Assembly (NCBI RefSeq): GCF_023517775.1
Contig: NZ_CP082904.1
Span: 3,534,001 to 3,598,000, forward strand
DNA length: 64,000 nucleotides
Direction: 5' to 3'
Source: Mixta hanseatica
GTDB taxonomy: Bacteria; Pseudomonadota; Gammaproteobacteria; Enterobacterales; Enterobacteriaceae
Shown: positions 56,771 to 64,000 of the stretch, piece by piece
Numbering within the stretch: the stretch's first letter is position 1
How the letters are laid out: each line of letters opens with the position of its first letter
Position numbers and translations under genes: made by a program
Notes under the pieces: generated by a model
Seen by the model: only the letters and a program-made list of their open reading frames with translations
Told to the model about the DNA's origin: nothing
The model's database searches: none

Positions 56771-57838
56771 ATGACAAGCTTGTACCAGCCGGTAAAAATC
56801 GGCGCGCTGGAATTGAAAAACCGTATCGTTATGGCGCCGCTGACGCGGATGCGCGCGGTGGAAGCGCGCACCCCGAATGAGATCATGCTTAAGCACTACG
56901 TACAGCGCGCCAGCGCAGGACTGATCGTTACCGAAGCCACGTCGATATCGCCGCAGGGCGTAGGCTATCCCAACACGCCGGGCATCTGGAGCGAAGAACA
57001 GGTGGCGGGCTGGCGCGATATCACCGATGCGGTGCATCAGGCCGGCGGCAAAATCGTTATCCAGCTGTGGCATGTTGGCCGCGTTTCCGATCCCATTCAT
57101 CTTAACGGCGAACTGCCGGTAGCCCCATCGGCCATTGCGCCTGAAGGCCACGTCACGCTGGTGCGTCCACAGCGCCCTTATGTCACGCCGCGTGCGCTGG
57201 AAACCGAGGAAATTGCCGGTATCGTAGAAGATTATCGCCGGGCGGCGGAAAACGCCAAACGAGCAGGCTTTGATGGCATCGATCTGCATGCCGCCAACGG
57301 CTATTTGATCGACCAGTTTCTGCATGACGGCTCTAACCAGCGTCATGACCAATACGGCGGTCCGATCGAAAACCGTGCCCGCTTCCTGCTGGAAGTGATT
57401 GATGCGATCCTACAGGTCTGGTCTGCCGACCGCGTCGGGGTGCACCTTAACCTGATGTCTAATAGCTATTCCATGTCCGATTCCAATCCGCGCGCGCTGT
57501 TTGGCTATGTCGCAGAGCAGCTCAATGCGCGTCAGCTGGCGTTTATTTTTGCCCGTGAAGCGTTAACTCAGGCGGAGCCAATCGGACCGTTAGTGCGTGA
57601 GAAGTTTAGCGGCGCGTTTATTGCCAATGACGGTATTACGCGTGAAGAAGCGGAAAAGCTGATCGCGGAAGGCCGGGCCGATGCCGTAAGCTTTGGCAAA
57701 CTCTATATCGCGAATCCGGATCTGGTGGCGCGCTTTGCTCATCAGGCGCCGTTAAACCCGTTAGACAATGAGAATATCTATCGGATGGAGCCGCCATACG
57801 ACCGCGGCTACACCGATTATCCTCTCCTCGCCGATTAA
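56771..57838 (+). CDS. Old Yellow Enzyme family reductase, NemA-like
   Basis: An FMN-dependent alkene or N-ethylmaleimide reductase type enzyme of 355 residues. It has the TIM-barrel start LYQPVKIGALELKNRIVMAP, the substrate His/Asn pair and Tyr in IDLHAANGYLIDQFLHDGSN (His173, Asn176, Tyr178), RHDQYGGPIENRARFLLEV, and the phosphate-binding end FGKLYIANPDLVARF. The usual GxRLSP segment reads RVGVHLNLMS here, so the Arg expected near the flavin is His225; substrate range may differ. No nemR regulator is adjacent. A precise substrate cannot be assigned. Confidence 0.88.
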   Translation: MTSLYQPVKIGALELKNRIVMAPLTRMRAVEARTPNEIMLKHYVQRASAGLIVTEATSISPQGVGYPNTPGIWSEEQVAGWRDITDAVHQAGGKIVIQLWHVGRVSDPIHLNGELPVAPSAIAPEGHVTLVRPQRPYVTPRALETEEIAGIVEDYRRAAENAKRAGFDGIDLHAANGYLIDQFLHDGSNQRHDQYGGPIENRARFLLEVIDAILQVWSADRVGVHLNLMSNSYSMSDSNPRALFGYVAEQLNARQLAFIFAREALTQAEPIGPLVREKFSGAFIANDGITREEAEKLIAEGRADAVSFGKLYIANPDLVARFAHQAPLNPLDNENIYRMEPPYDRGYTDYPLLAD

Positions 57839-57877
57839 GATGTTCCCGGAGCGCCAGCGGCGTTCCGGGAACTTTCT

Positions 57878-59188
57878 TTATCGTGCGGCGCTAACCCGCC
57901 AGACGGTATCGCCGGCATCATCCGCAATCAGCACGCCGCCCAGCTTATCCATCGCCAGGCCAACCGGCAGCCCCCTGACTTCCTTATGGTCATCGCTCAG
58001 GAATCCGGTCACTACCGGCTCCGGCTTGCCTACCGGGCGGCCATTCTGGAAAGCGACAAACGACACGCGATAGCCGTTCAGCGGCGTGCGGTCCCAGCTG
58101 CCATGTTCACTAATAAAGGCCCCGCCGTGATATTTTTCCGGCAGGCTGGTACCGGTATAAAACATCAGGCCCAGCGGCGCAACATGCGAGCTAAGCGCAT
58201 AGTCCGGTTTAATCGCCTTTTGCACCAGGTCAGGGCGCTGCGGCATCACACGATGATCGATATGCTGACCAAAATAGCTGTAGGGCCAGCCATAGAATCC
58301 GCCTTCCTGTACCGAGGTCAAATAGTCGGGCACCAGATCGGCGCCGATCTCGTCACGTTCGTTAACAATCGCCCAGAGTTTGCCGGTCTGCGGCTCCCAT
58401 TGCAGCCCGGTGGGATTACGCAGGCCGCTGGCGTAAATCCGGCTGCCGCCGGTGGCGGTATCCACTTCCAGCACCGCCGCCCGACGATATTCTGCGCCGA
58501 TGCCATTTTCAACAATATTACTGTTGGAGCCGACGCCCACATAGAGTTTGCTGCCATCCGGACTGGCCAGTAACGATTTCGTCCAGTGATGGTTCAACGG
58601 CCCGCCCGGCAGATCGGTCAGTTCGCTACCGGGGTCGGTAATACGCGTCGCGCCTTCCTGATAGCGATAGCGCATAATATTATCGGCATTAGCCACGTAG
58701 AGCGTATCGCCCACCAACTGTACGCCAAACGGCGAATGCAGGTTTTCCAGGAAGATATGTTTCTCCCAGGTGACGCCATCGCCGCTGGTATTACGCAGCA
58801 GCGTAATCCGGTTGCCGCCCTTGCCGCCTTTCCCGGACGATTTTTGCACCATGCCCATCACCAGCTGTTTCGGCATACTTACCGGCTCCGTACCGGGACT
58901 GTTGGCCTCCACCACCAGCACATCGTTATTAGGCAGAACATAGACCTGACGAGGATGCATTAAACCCTCCGCCACTTTAGTAATTTGCAGGCCGCTGGCG
59001 ACCTTCGGCGCCTCGCCCTGCTTCCAGGCCACCCCTTTCGGCACCTGCATCGGCGGCATCAAAAAGTCTTGCGCCTTCGGCAATACCGGATCGGGCCCCA
59101 TCTGCTGGCTGGGATCGACCGAAGCCTGTTCATCGCAGCCGCTTAACAGCAGCGCGGAAGAGACGGCGAGCAACAGTAATTTTTTCAT
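57878..59188 (-). CDS. PQQ-type sugar/sorbosone dehydrogenase-like lipoprotein
   Basis: A 436-residue exported lipoprotein (MKKLLLLAVSSALLLSGC) with a six-bladed beta-propeller of the soluble glucose/sorbosone dehydrogenase family. Propeller segments include GLMHPRQVYVLPNNDVLVVE, LHSPFGVQLVGDTLYVANAD, HHWTKSLLASPDGSKLYVGV, ASGLRNPTGLQWEP, ISEHGSWDRTPLNGYRV and GVLIADDAGDTVWRVS. Relatives use PQQ and calcium; whether this one does is inferred. I start at MKKLLLLA, whose ATG overlaps the stop of the DUF2231 gene (ATGA), so the two are coupled. Confidence 0.85.
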   Translation of the reverse strand: MKKLLLLAVSSALLLSGCDEQASVDPSQQMGPDPVLPKAQDFLMPPMQVPKGVAWKQGEAPKVASGLQITKVAEGLMHPRQVYVLPNNDVLVVEANSPGTEPVSMPKQLVMGMVQKSSGKGGKGGNRITLLRNTSGDGVTWEKHIFLENLHSPFGVQLVGDTLYVANADNIMRYRYQEGATRITDPGSELTDLPGGPLNHHWTKSLLASPDGSKLYVGVGSNSNIVENGIGAEYRRAAVLEVDTATGGSRIYASGLRNPTGLQWEPQTGKLWAIVNERDEIGADLVPDYLTSVQEGGFYGWPYSYFGQHIDHRVMPQRPDLVQKAIKPDYALSSHVAPLGLMFYTGTSLPEKYHGGAFISEHGSWDRTPLNGYRVSFVAFQNGRPVGKPEPVVTGFLSDDHKEVRGLPVGLAMDKLGGVLIADDAGDTVWRVSAAR

Positions 59189-59625
59189 CGTGCTGCTCCT
59201 TCTGTCGTACGCAGGCGCAAGGCCAGCTGAATATTGGCCAGGCAAAGTAGCGCCACCACCAGCGTTGAGAGGATCACGCCCGCGGGCACCACGGCGTAAG
59301 CATCGCGGCTGTGAACAAAGGCATTAAAAATCGCCAGTACGATCGCCACGAGATTGGCCCAGAAGTGAATTTTTACCGGCGACGTTTGCGCCCATGAGGC
59401 ACCGACCCAAACCTGCACCAGATTAATCAGCCGGGGAATGATGGCGATAATCAATCCAAAGGCGATAAGCCAGCTGGCGCTTTTGGTCCACATCGGGTTG
59501 TAACTATTCAGATAAATAATGTCAAAAATCCAGGCTGCGGCGAAAAAGCCCAGCGGAACAGGATTAAGTAATTCATACAACGCCACTGCAAGCGCAGAGT
59601 GACGTCTGGTAGCAAAGGGGTTCAT
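59185..59625 (-). CDS. DUF2231 membrane protein
   Basis: A 146-residue protein with four predicted transmembrane helices (VPLGFFAAAWIFDIIY; ASWLIAFGLIIAIIP; HFWANLVAIVLAIFNAFVH; VILSTLVVALLCLANIQLAL). The conserved His and Arg positions suit DUF2231, a family often seen beside periplasmic sugar or PQQ dehydrogenases. A redox or anchoring partner role for the downstream lipoprotein is inferred from the 4-bp overlap. Confidence 0.8.
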   Translation of the reverse strand: MNPFATRRHSALAVALYELLNPVPLGFFAAAWIFDIIYLNSYNPMWTKSASWLIAFGLIIAIIPRLINLVQVWVGASWAQTSPVKIHFWANLVAIVLAIFNAFVHSRDAYAVVPAGVILSTLVVALLCLANIQLALRLRTTEGAAR

Positions 59626-59782
59626 TAGCAGGCTCCTGAGGTAACGAAAAAGATCGGCAGCAAGGGATCTACTGCCGTCGCGCTATCCTGAAAAAGCGTA
59701 GTAAAAATAACCCCTTTCGGTTAAGGATCCGGCAAAAATAGGCAACATTAACCCTAATGCGCACGAAAGGCCCTTGTGGCAA

Positions 59783-59801
59783 AGATATGTCTTAGATATG
59801 T
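59783..59801. promoter_or_regulatory. Direct repeat AGATATGT upstream of the siderophore-interacting protein gene
   Basis: Two copies of AGATATGT (59783-59790 and 59794-59801) are spaced 11 bp apart, about one helical turn, 33 bp before the start codon. PadR-family proteins often recognise ATGT-type half-sites, and a PadR gene lies next door. This is a candidate operator only. Confidence 0.4.
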
Positions 59802-59833
59802 TTCTGCTCTTACTTCACCATGAGATTATCACT

Positions 59834-60622
59834 ATGAGCGCAGAGACGTTTACTCAGGACTGGCCCCTCCCCACCCGTAAAAAAAATCAGCTCAGGCTGC
59901 GCCAGCTGCGCGTTCTGCATAAGACGCACATTGGCAGCTTTTATCGTATTTGCTTAACCGGCGAAGACCTGCAGGGCTTTATCTCCCACAGCTTCGACGA
60001 CCATATCAAACTCTTTTTCCCGGATGCCGACAGCGGCGAACTGGTGTTGCCGGAAATCAGCGATCAGGGCGTGGTGTGGCCGGAAGGCAAACGTCCGCAG
60101 TCGCGCGACTATACGCCGCTGTGCTGGGACGCAGGGGCCAATACGCTGACCATCGATTTCTTTATTCATCCTGGCGGTCTTGCCAGCGCCTGGGCGGAAA
60201 AGGCGCAGCCCGGCGATCCGCTGGTGATTGGCGGCCCGCGTGGCTCTTTCTGTATGCCGCTGGACTATGCGTTTCAGCTCTATCTGTGCGATGAGTCCAG
60301 CCTGCCGGCGCTGAACCGCCGTCTGGCGGAGATCGCAGCAGCACAGGTAGAGGCAGAGATTCACGTGATGATCATGGCGGATGAAGCGCAGAGCAGAACT
60401 TATCTGCCGTCGCTGACGGGCGTAACCTGTCACTTCCTGCCGGCAGGCGATGTGGATGCCGCGCAGCAGGCGCTGCAACAGTTGCCCATTCCGCAGCAGG
60501 GCTATTTTCTATGGCTGACAGGCGAAGGCGACCGGGTAAAAACGCTGATTGACTATCTCACCGGGGAACGTCAGATCAATGAAAACTATCTACGCGGCGT
60601 CGCCTACTGGCATCAAAAATAA
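59834..60622 (+). CDS. Siderophore-interacting FAD/NAD(P)H reductase, YqjH-like
   Basis: A 262-residue ferric-siderophore reductase of the SIP/ViuB family. The N-terminal FAD-binding barrel shows SFYRICLTGEDLQGF, DDHIKLFFPD and the FAD motif SRDYTPLCWD; IDFFIHPGGLASAWAEKAQP and GDPLVIGGPRGSF follow, then a C-terminal nucleotide-binding lobe (YFLWLTGEGDRVKTLIDYLT). It probably releases iron from siderophores in the cytoplasm. I start at MSAETFTQDW. The following PadR gene makes the pair resemble yqjH/yqjI of E. coli, but here both genes run in the same direction. Confidence 0.85.
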   Translation: MSAETFTQDWPLPTRKKNQLRLRQLRVLHKTHIGSFYRICLTGEDLQGFISHSFDDHIKLFFPDADSGELVLPEISDQGVVWPEGKRPQSRDYTPLCWDAGANTLTIDFFIHPGGLASAWAEKAQPGDPLVIGGPRGSFCMPLDYAFQLYLCDESSLPALNRRLAEIAAAQVEAEIHVMIMADEAQSRTYLPSLTGVTCHFLPAGDVDAAQQALQQLPIPQQGYFLWLTGEGDRVKTLIDYLTGERQINENYLRGVAYWHQK

Positions 60623-60692
60623 GCTTTTTGCCCGGCAGGGAATGCCGGGATAATAGTTACAGATTGAATACCGTATTAAAGGGAAATGCCTG

Positions 60693-61199
60693 ATGAAAGA
60701 TAAAAACAGTTCTGCTTTTTTTGCCTATAAAAAACGTAAAGAACGGCTGCTGGATGCTACGGAAGTGCGCCTGCTTATCCTGAGCATTTTAAAGACACGA
60801 GCGGCGCACGGCTATGAGATTATTAAGGCGATTGAAGAACTGTCGCGCGGTGAATATACGCCCAGCCCCAGCCTGATTTACCCTAACCTGACGCTGTTGG
60901 AAGAGATGGGCTACGTCAACGCGGAAACGGAAGAGAACAACAAAAAAAACCATGGGATTACTGCCGAGGGGAAAGATTTTCTTCAGCAGCAGCAGACTCA
61001 GTTGCAAAGCGTGATCGCTCGCATGCAATCGCTGGCGGTGCTGGCAAATAATCGCAGCCTGCCAGAGGTACAGCGTGCCATTCATAATATGCGCACCGCG
61101 TTGAATACCCGCCTGGCTGAAGAGAATATCTCACAGCAGTCGCTATACGCGATTATCGATGTGCTGGATGAAGCGGCGAAAAAGATCGAACGCAGTTAG
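60693..61199 (+). CDS. PadR family regulator, YqjI-like
   Basis: A 168-residue winged-helix protein. The PadR domain reads EVRLLILSILKTRAAHGYEI, IKAIEELSRG and SPSLIYPNLTLLEEMGYVNA, followed by a helical C-terminal dimerisation region. E. coli YqjI, a nickel/iron-responsive repressor of yqjH, carries an additional His-rich metal-binding N-terminus; that extension is missing here, so metal sensing may differ. It lies 70 bp after the siderophore-interacting gene and probably regulates it. Confidence 0.85.
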   Translation: MKDKNSSAFFAYKKRKERLLDATEVRLLILSILKTRAAHGYEIIKAIEELSRGEYTPSPSLIYPNLTLLEEMGYVNAETEENNKKNHGITAEGKDFLQQQQTQLQSVIARMQSLAVLANNRSLPEVQRAIHNMRTALNTRLAEENISQQSLYAIIDVLDEAAKKIERS

Positions 61200-61209
61200 C
61201 CGAAAGGAA

Positions 61210-61238
61210 ACTCGCCGCCGACAGGGCCGGAGGCGAGT
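61210..61238 (-). terminator. Possible terminator between the PadR gene and the OYE gene
   Basis: ACTCGCC (61210-61216) and GGCGAGT (61232-61238) pair across a 15-nt loop with extra GC pairing inside. Read leftward the tail is TTCCTTT. It sits between convergent genes and is a weak candidate. Confidence 0.4.
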
Positions 61239-61247
61239 GAATAGCGA

Positions 61248-62348
61248 TTAATCGCTGGTGCGATAGCGTTCCAGCCAGTGCGCGTACGGCGCAGGCAGCA
61301 CCCATGACGCTTTATCTTCTTTTAGCGCCAGTGCGGCTTTGTAAGGCCAGTGCGGATCCGCCAGGTGAGCGCGGCCCACCATCACCAGATCCAGCTGCTG
61401 CTCTTCCACGGTACGGTTAGCAATCGCCGGCGCATCGATGCCCCAGGCGGAAGCGACTGGAATCTGTGCTTCACGGCGCACGCGTTCCGCGATCGGCGCC
61501 AGGAAGGCCGGGCCCCACGGAATGTTGGCATCCGGCGTAGAGAAACCGATGCTAACGCTCAGCAGATCCAGACCGCCGGCACGCATCTGACGCGTCACTT
61601 CGATCGATTCCTGCAGCGTTTCTTCATCACGGCCATCATACTCAATCACGCCAAAGCGTGCGGTCAGCGGCAGGTTTTCCGGCCATACGTGACGCACCGC
61701 TTCCAGTGTTTCCAGCATAAAGCGGCTGCGTCCGGCAAGGTCGCCGCCGTACTGGTCCTGGCGCTGGTTAGCCTGCACGGAGAAGAAACTCTGCGCCAGA
61801 TAGCCGTGCGCAAAGTGCAGCTCCAGCCATTCAAAACCGGCATCGCGTGCGCGACGGGCGGCCGTAGCAAAGTCTTCACGTACGCGGGCGATATCGTCCA
61901 GCGTCATCGCTTTCGGCACCTGCGGCAGGTTAGCGCCAAAGGCCACGGCGGAAGGTGCGATAGTTTCCCAGCCACGACCGTCGTCGGCAGCGATATGATC
62001 ATCGCCTTCCCACGGACGGTTGGCGCTTGCTTTACGTCCGGCGTGTGCGATCTGAATGCCCGGTACGGCGCCTGCCGCTTTAATATCCCGGGCGATCTGC
62101 GCCAGCTTTTCCGCCTGCTCGTCATTCCAGATACCCAGGCAGCCGGGGGTGATACGCCCTTCCGGCGCTACCGCCGTCGCCTCGACAATCACCAGACCCG
62201 CGCCGCCGCGCGCCAGGCCGTTGTAGTGTACGCGATGCCAGTCGTTGATCAGACCGTCGGTAGCGGTGTACTGACACATCGGCGGAACCGCAATGCGGTT
62301 GCGCAGCGTCACGTCTTTCAAAGAAAACGGTGAAAATAAACCTGACAT
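61248..62348 (-). CDS. NADH:flavin oxidoreductase, YqjM/XenA-like (OYE class III)
   Basis: A 366-residue ene-reductase. It starts LFSPFSLKDVTLRNRIAVPP and has the class III marks: Cys25 and Tyr27 in PMCQYTA, and the His pair in LELHFAHGYLAQSFFSVQAN. GRSRFMLETLEAVRHVW and MVGRAHLADPHWPYKAA complete the FMN barrel. It differs clearly from the class I reductase encoded at 56771-57838. The physiological substrate is unknown. The gene stands alone on the minus strand, 84 bp downstream of the MFS gene. Confidence 0.88.
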   Translation of the reverse strand: MSGLFSPFSLKDVTLRNRIAVPPMCQYTATDGLINDWHRVHYNGLARGGAGLVIVEATAVAPEGRITPGCLGIWNDEQAEKLAQIARDIKAAGAVPGIQIAHAGRKASANRPWEGDDHIAADDGRGWETIAPSAVAFGANLPQVPKAMTLDDIARVREDFATAARRARDAGFEWLELHFAHGYLAQSFFSVQANQRQDQYGGDLAGRSRFMLETLEAVRHVWPENLPLTARFGVIEYDGRDEETLQESIEVTRQMRAGGLDLLSVSIGFSTPDANIPWGPAFLAPIAERVRREAQIPVASAWGIDAPAIANRTVEEQQLDLVMVGRAHLADPHWPYKAALALKEDKASWVLPAPYAHWLERYRTSD

Positions 62349-62432
62349 TTAAACCTCTTGCGTTCAGGAAAAATGAATATGGCCGAGCCGATCGGCCCAG
62401 ACAGAAGACCGATAATAGCCCGCCCCTATTTT

Positions 62433-63863
62433 TTAAACTTCACCGTATTTGCTACGCATCATATTCTCGATCTCCTCCAGGCTTTTGCCGCGGGTTTCCG
62501 GTAGCAGGAAGTAAACGAAAATGAAGGAACCGATATTCAGCAGCACAAACAGGAAGAAAGTCTGGTTACCGATCAGGTTCAGCATCAGCGGGAAGGCGAA
62601 CGCTACGGTGGCATTACATATCCACTGAAACGAGACAGCGGTACCGGCCAGCGCGCCGCGAATTTTCATCGGGAACAACTCTGACATCAGCAGCCAGTAA
62701 ACTGGCGAGATGCACATCTGCATAAAAAACAGGAATACCAGAATGCAGCCCAGCGCCAGATAGCTTTGCATTAGATTCTGCGGCAGCAAAGTTAGCGTCA
62801 GGCCCAGCGCCACCTGCGTCAGGATAACGATGATCAGACCGGTCATCAGCATGCGTCGACGGCTAAAACGGCTTACTGCCCAGATCCCCACCAGCGTCGC
62901 CAGCACCGATACCACGCCATTACCGATGGTGGCGGCAATGGACGCATTAGTGCCCATTCCGGTGGTTTTCAGGATAATCGGCGTGTAATACATAAAGGCA
63001 TTTACGCCGGTAAACTGCGCAACAAAGCCCAGACCACAGCCGGTCAGCAGCAGGCGGATCACCCAGCGCTCTTTGAGCAACTCCTTCACCGAAGGTCCTT
63101 TACGCGCCAGTTTCTCCTGCTTGCGCATCTCTGCCATCTCTTTGCGGATCTCGCGCGGCGTTTCCCTGAGTTTTTTAAGTACTTTCAGCGCCTCGGTGAA
63201 GCGACCTTCCGCCACCAGCCAGTGCGGCGAGGCGGGCACAAAGAAGGTACCGATAAACAACAGGATGCCCGGCACCATCGCCAACGCCAGCATATAGCGC
63301 CAGATATGCGGATCGTGCAGCGTATAACTCATGATGGTGCTCACCACATAGGCCAGCAACTGACCGCTGACAATCATCAACTCGTTGCGGCTAACCAGCG
63401 GCGCGCGGCGCTTAGGCCCGGCGATTTCGGCAATAAACACCGGCACGGTGGCAGAGCCGCCGCCGACGGCAATCCCCAGCACAAAGCGCATCGCCACCAT
63501 CACCGGCACCGACGGCGCAACGGCGGTGCCCAGCGCTCCGGCGATAAACAGTAGCGCCAGACTGCGCAGCGTCATGCGGCGACCAAAACGATCCGACATA
63601 AAGCCGCTAAGGAACGAGCCCAGCGCCGCGCCGAAAATCAACGATGAGGCGACCAGCCCCTCAGTGAAAGAGTTCAGCCCCAGCCCGCCCTGCGAAGGCG
63701 CAGCGGACATAAAGGGTAAAGAGCCGGAAATGATGCCGGTATCGTAGCCGAAGGCGAGCGCGCCCATGGTTGCGACCAGCACCACCAGAAAAATGCGTTG
63801 TCGCACAGTGTCTTTAGTTTCCGTCTCCTGTACGGATGACGGCTCAGATGGATAATCGGTCAT
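62433..63863 (-). CDS. Sugar-porter family MFS transporter
   Basis: A 476-residue major facilitator with 12 predicted helices. Sugar-porter signatures are MGALAFGYDTGIISGSLPFM, GFMSDRFGRRMTLRS, VPVFIAEIAGPKRRAPLVSR, LGFVAQFTGVNAFMYYTPII, and the terminal PETRGKSLEEIENMM. The ELAS-type TM4 region and overall pattern recall IolT/CsbC-like myo-inositol or pentose symporters, but the substrate cannot be read from the sequence. It is clearly distinct from GalP in this window. The upstream 137 bp to the window edge show only its promoter region. Confidence 0.88.
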   Translation of the reverse strand: MTDYPSEPSSVQETETKDTVRQRIFLVVLVATMGALAFGYDTGIISGSLPFMSAAPSQGGLGLNSFTEGLVASSLIFGAALGSFLSGFMSDRFGRRMTLRSLALLFIAGALGTAVAPSVPVMVAMRFVLGIAVGGGSATVPVFIAEIAGPKRRAPLVSRNELMIVSGQLLAYVVSTIMSYTLHDPHIWRYMLALAMVPGILLFIGTFFVPASPHWLVAEGRFTEALKVLKKLRETPREIRKEMAEMRKQEKLARKGPSVKELLKERWVIRLLLTGCGLGFVAQFTGVNAFMYYTPIILKTTGMGTNASIAATIGNGVVSVLATLVGIWAVSRFSRRRMLMTGLIIVILTQVALGLTLTLLPQNLMQSYLALGCILVFLFFMQMCISPVYWLLMSELFPMKIRGALAGTAVSFQWICNATVAFAFPLMLNLIGNQTFFLFVLLNIGSFIFVYFLLPETRGKSLEEIENMMRSKYGEV

Positions 63864-64000
63864 AGTGCTCCCTGTTATTAATTTTGTAATGTTTTGTGCA
63901 GATGTTGTTGTTTGAAACTAAAGGGATTTGCTCCACCGAAAGAGAGAAAGGTAAAGATAAGTCTAAACCGGCTTCGCTGAAACCGCCTGTTTCCGTGACA

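Noticed and set aside
1..64000. CRISPR arrays, tRNA or rRNA genes, intact IS elements or prophage
   Set aside because: No regularly spaced repeats, cloverleaf genes or transposase and integrase motifs were seen on either strand.

Overview
The window is chromosomal DNA from an enterobacterium, most likely of the Pantoea/Erwinia/Mixta group (Erwiniaceae). Gene order over most of its length follows the Escherichia coli gcvPHT to speC segment: gcvPHT, ubiIH-pepP-ygfB, zapA-ssrS-ygfA, serA, rpiA, argP, yggE, argO, mscS, fbaA-pgk-epd, tktA, loiP, speB, speA, metK, galP, sprT, endA, rsmE, gshB, yqgEF, yggRST, rdgB, hemW, yggN, yggL-trmB, mutY-yggX, mltC and speC. The family assignment rests on an EsaI/EsaR-type quorum-sensing pair and on overall protein similarity recalled from memory; no search was run.

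The conserved backbone covers one-carbon metabolism (glycine cleavage, SerA, MetK, 5-formyl-THF cyclo-ligase), aerobic ubiquinone hydroxylation, lower glycolysis and the pentose phosphate pathway, polyamine synthesis by both routes (SpeA/SpeB and SpeC), glutathione synthesis, and DNA and RNA maintenance (MutY, RdgB, RuvX/YqgF, RsmE, TrmB). Operators readable by eye include a GcvA-type CTAAT cluster before gcvT, CRP-like sites near serA, epd and galP, a Cra site before epd, met boxes before metK and a GalR/GalS operator before galP. Many Rho-independent terminators are visible.

Four places depart from the backbone. (1) Between epd and tktA there is a membrane-anchored bactofilin gene with a second internal ribosome binding site and start. 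(2) Between speA and metK, 790 bp hold an unusual leader reading toward speA: a 46-codon ORF behind a near-perfect Shine-Dalgarno, overlapping hairpins followed by eight U, and a YqgB-like small ORF that overlaps the speA start. (3) Between hemW and yggN lies an orphan type VI secretion (T6SS) remnant: a prePAAR/PAAR Rhs gene cut by a 74-bp multi-hairpin insertion, a degenerate toxin tip with no immunity gene, the last codons of an Eag-type chaperone, and an AT-rich two-gene unit (DUF5675 protein plus a secreted SH3-like protein) that looks like an effector/immunity pair. (4) Between mltC and speC, where E. coli has nupG, sit a Tm-1-like/TIM-barrel operon with a divergent TetR regulator, an ERIC-like repeat, and convergent esaI/esaR genes with a lux-box-like operator.

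Right of speC the content is accessory: two Old Yellow Enzyme reductases of different classes, a sugar-dehydrogenase-like lipoprotein coupled to a DUF2231 membrane protein, a siderophore-interacting reductase with a PadR/YqjI-like regulator, and a sugar-porter MFS protein.
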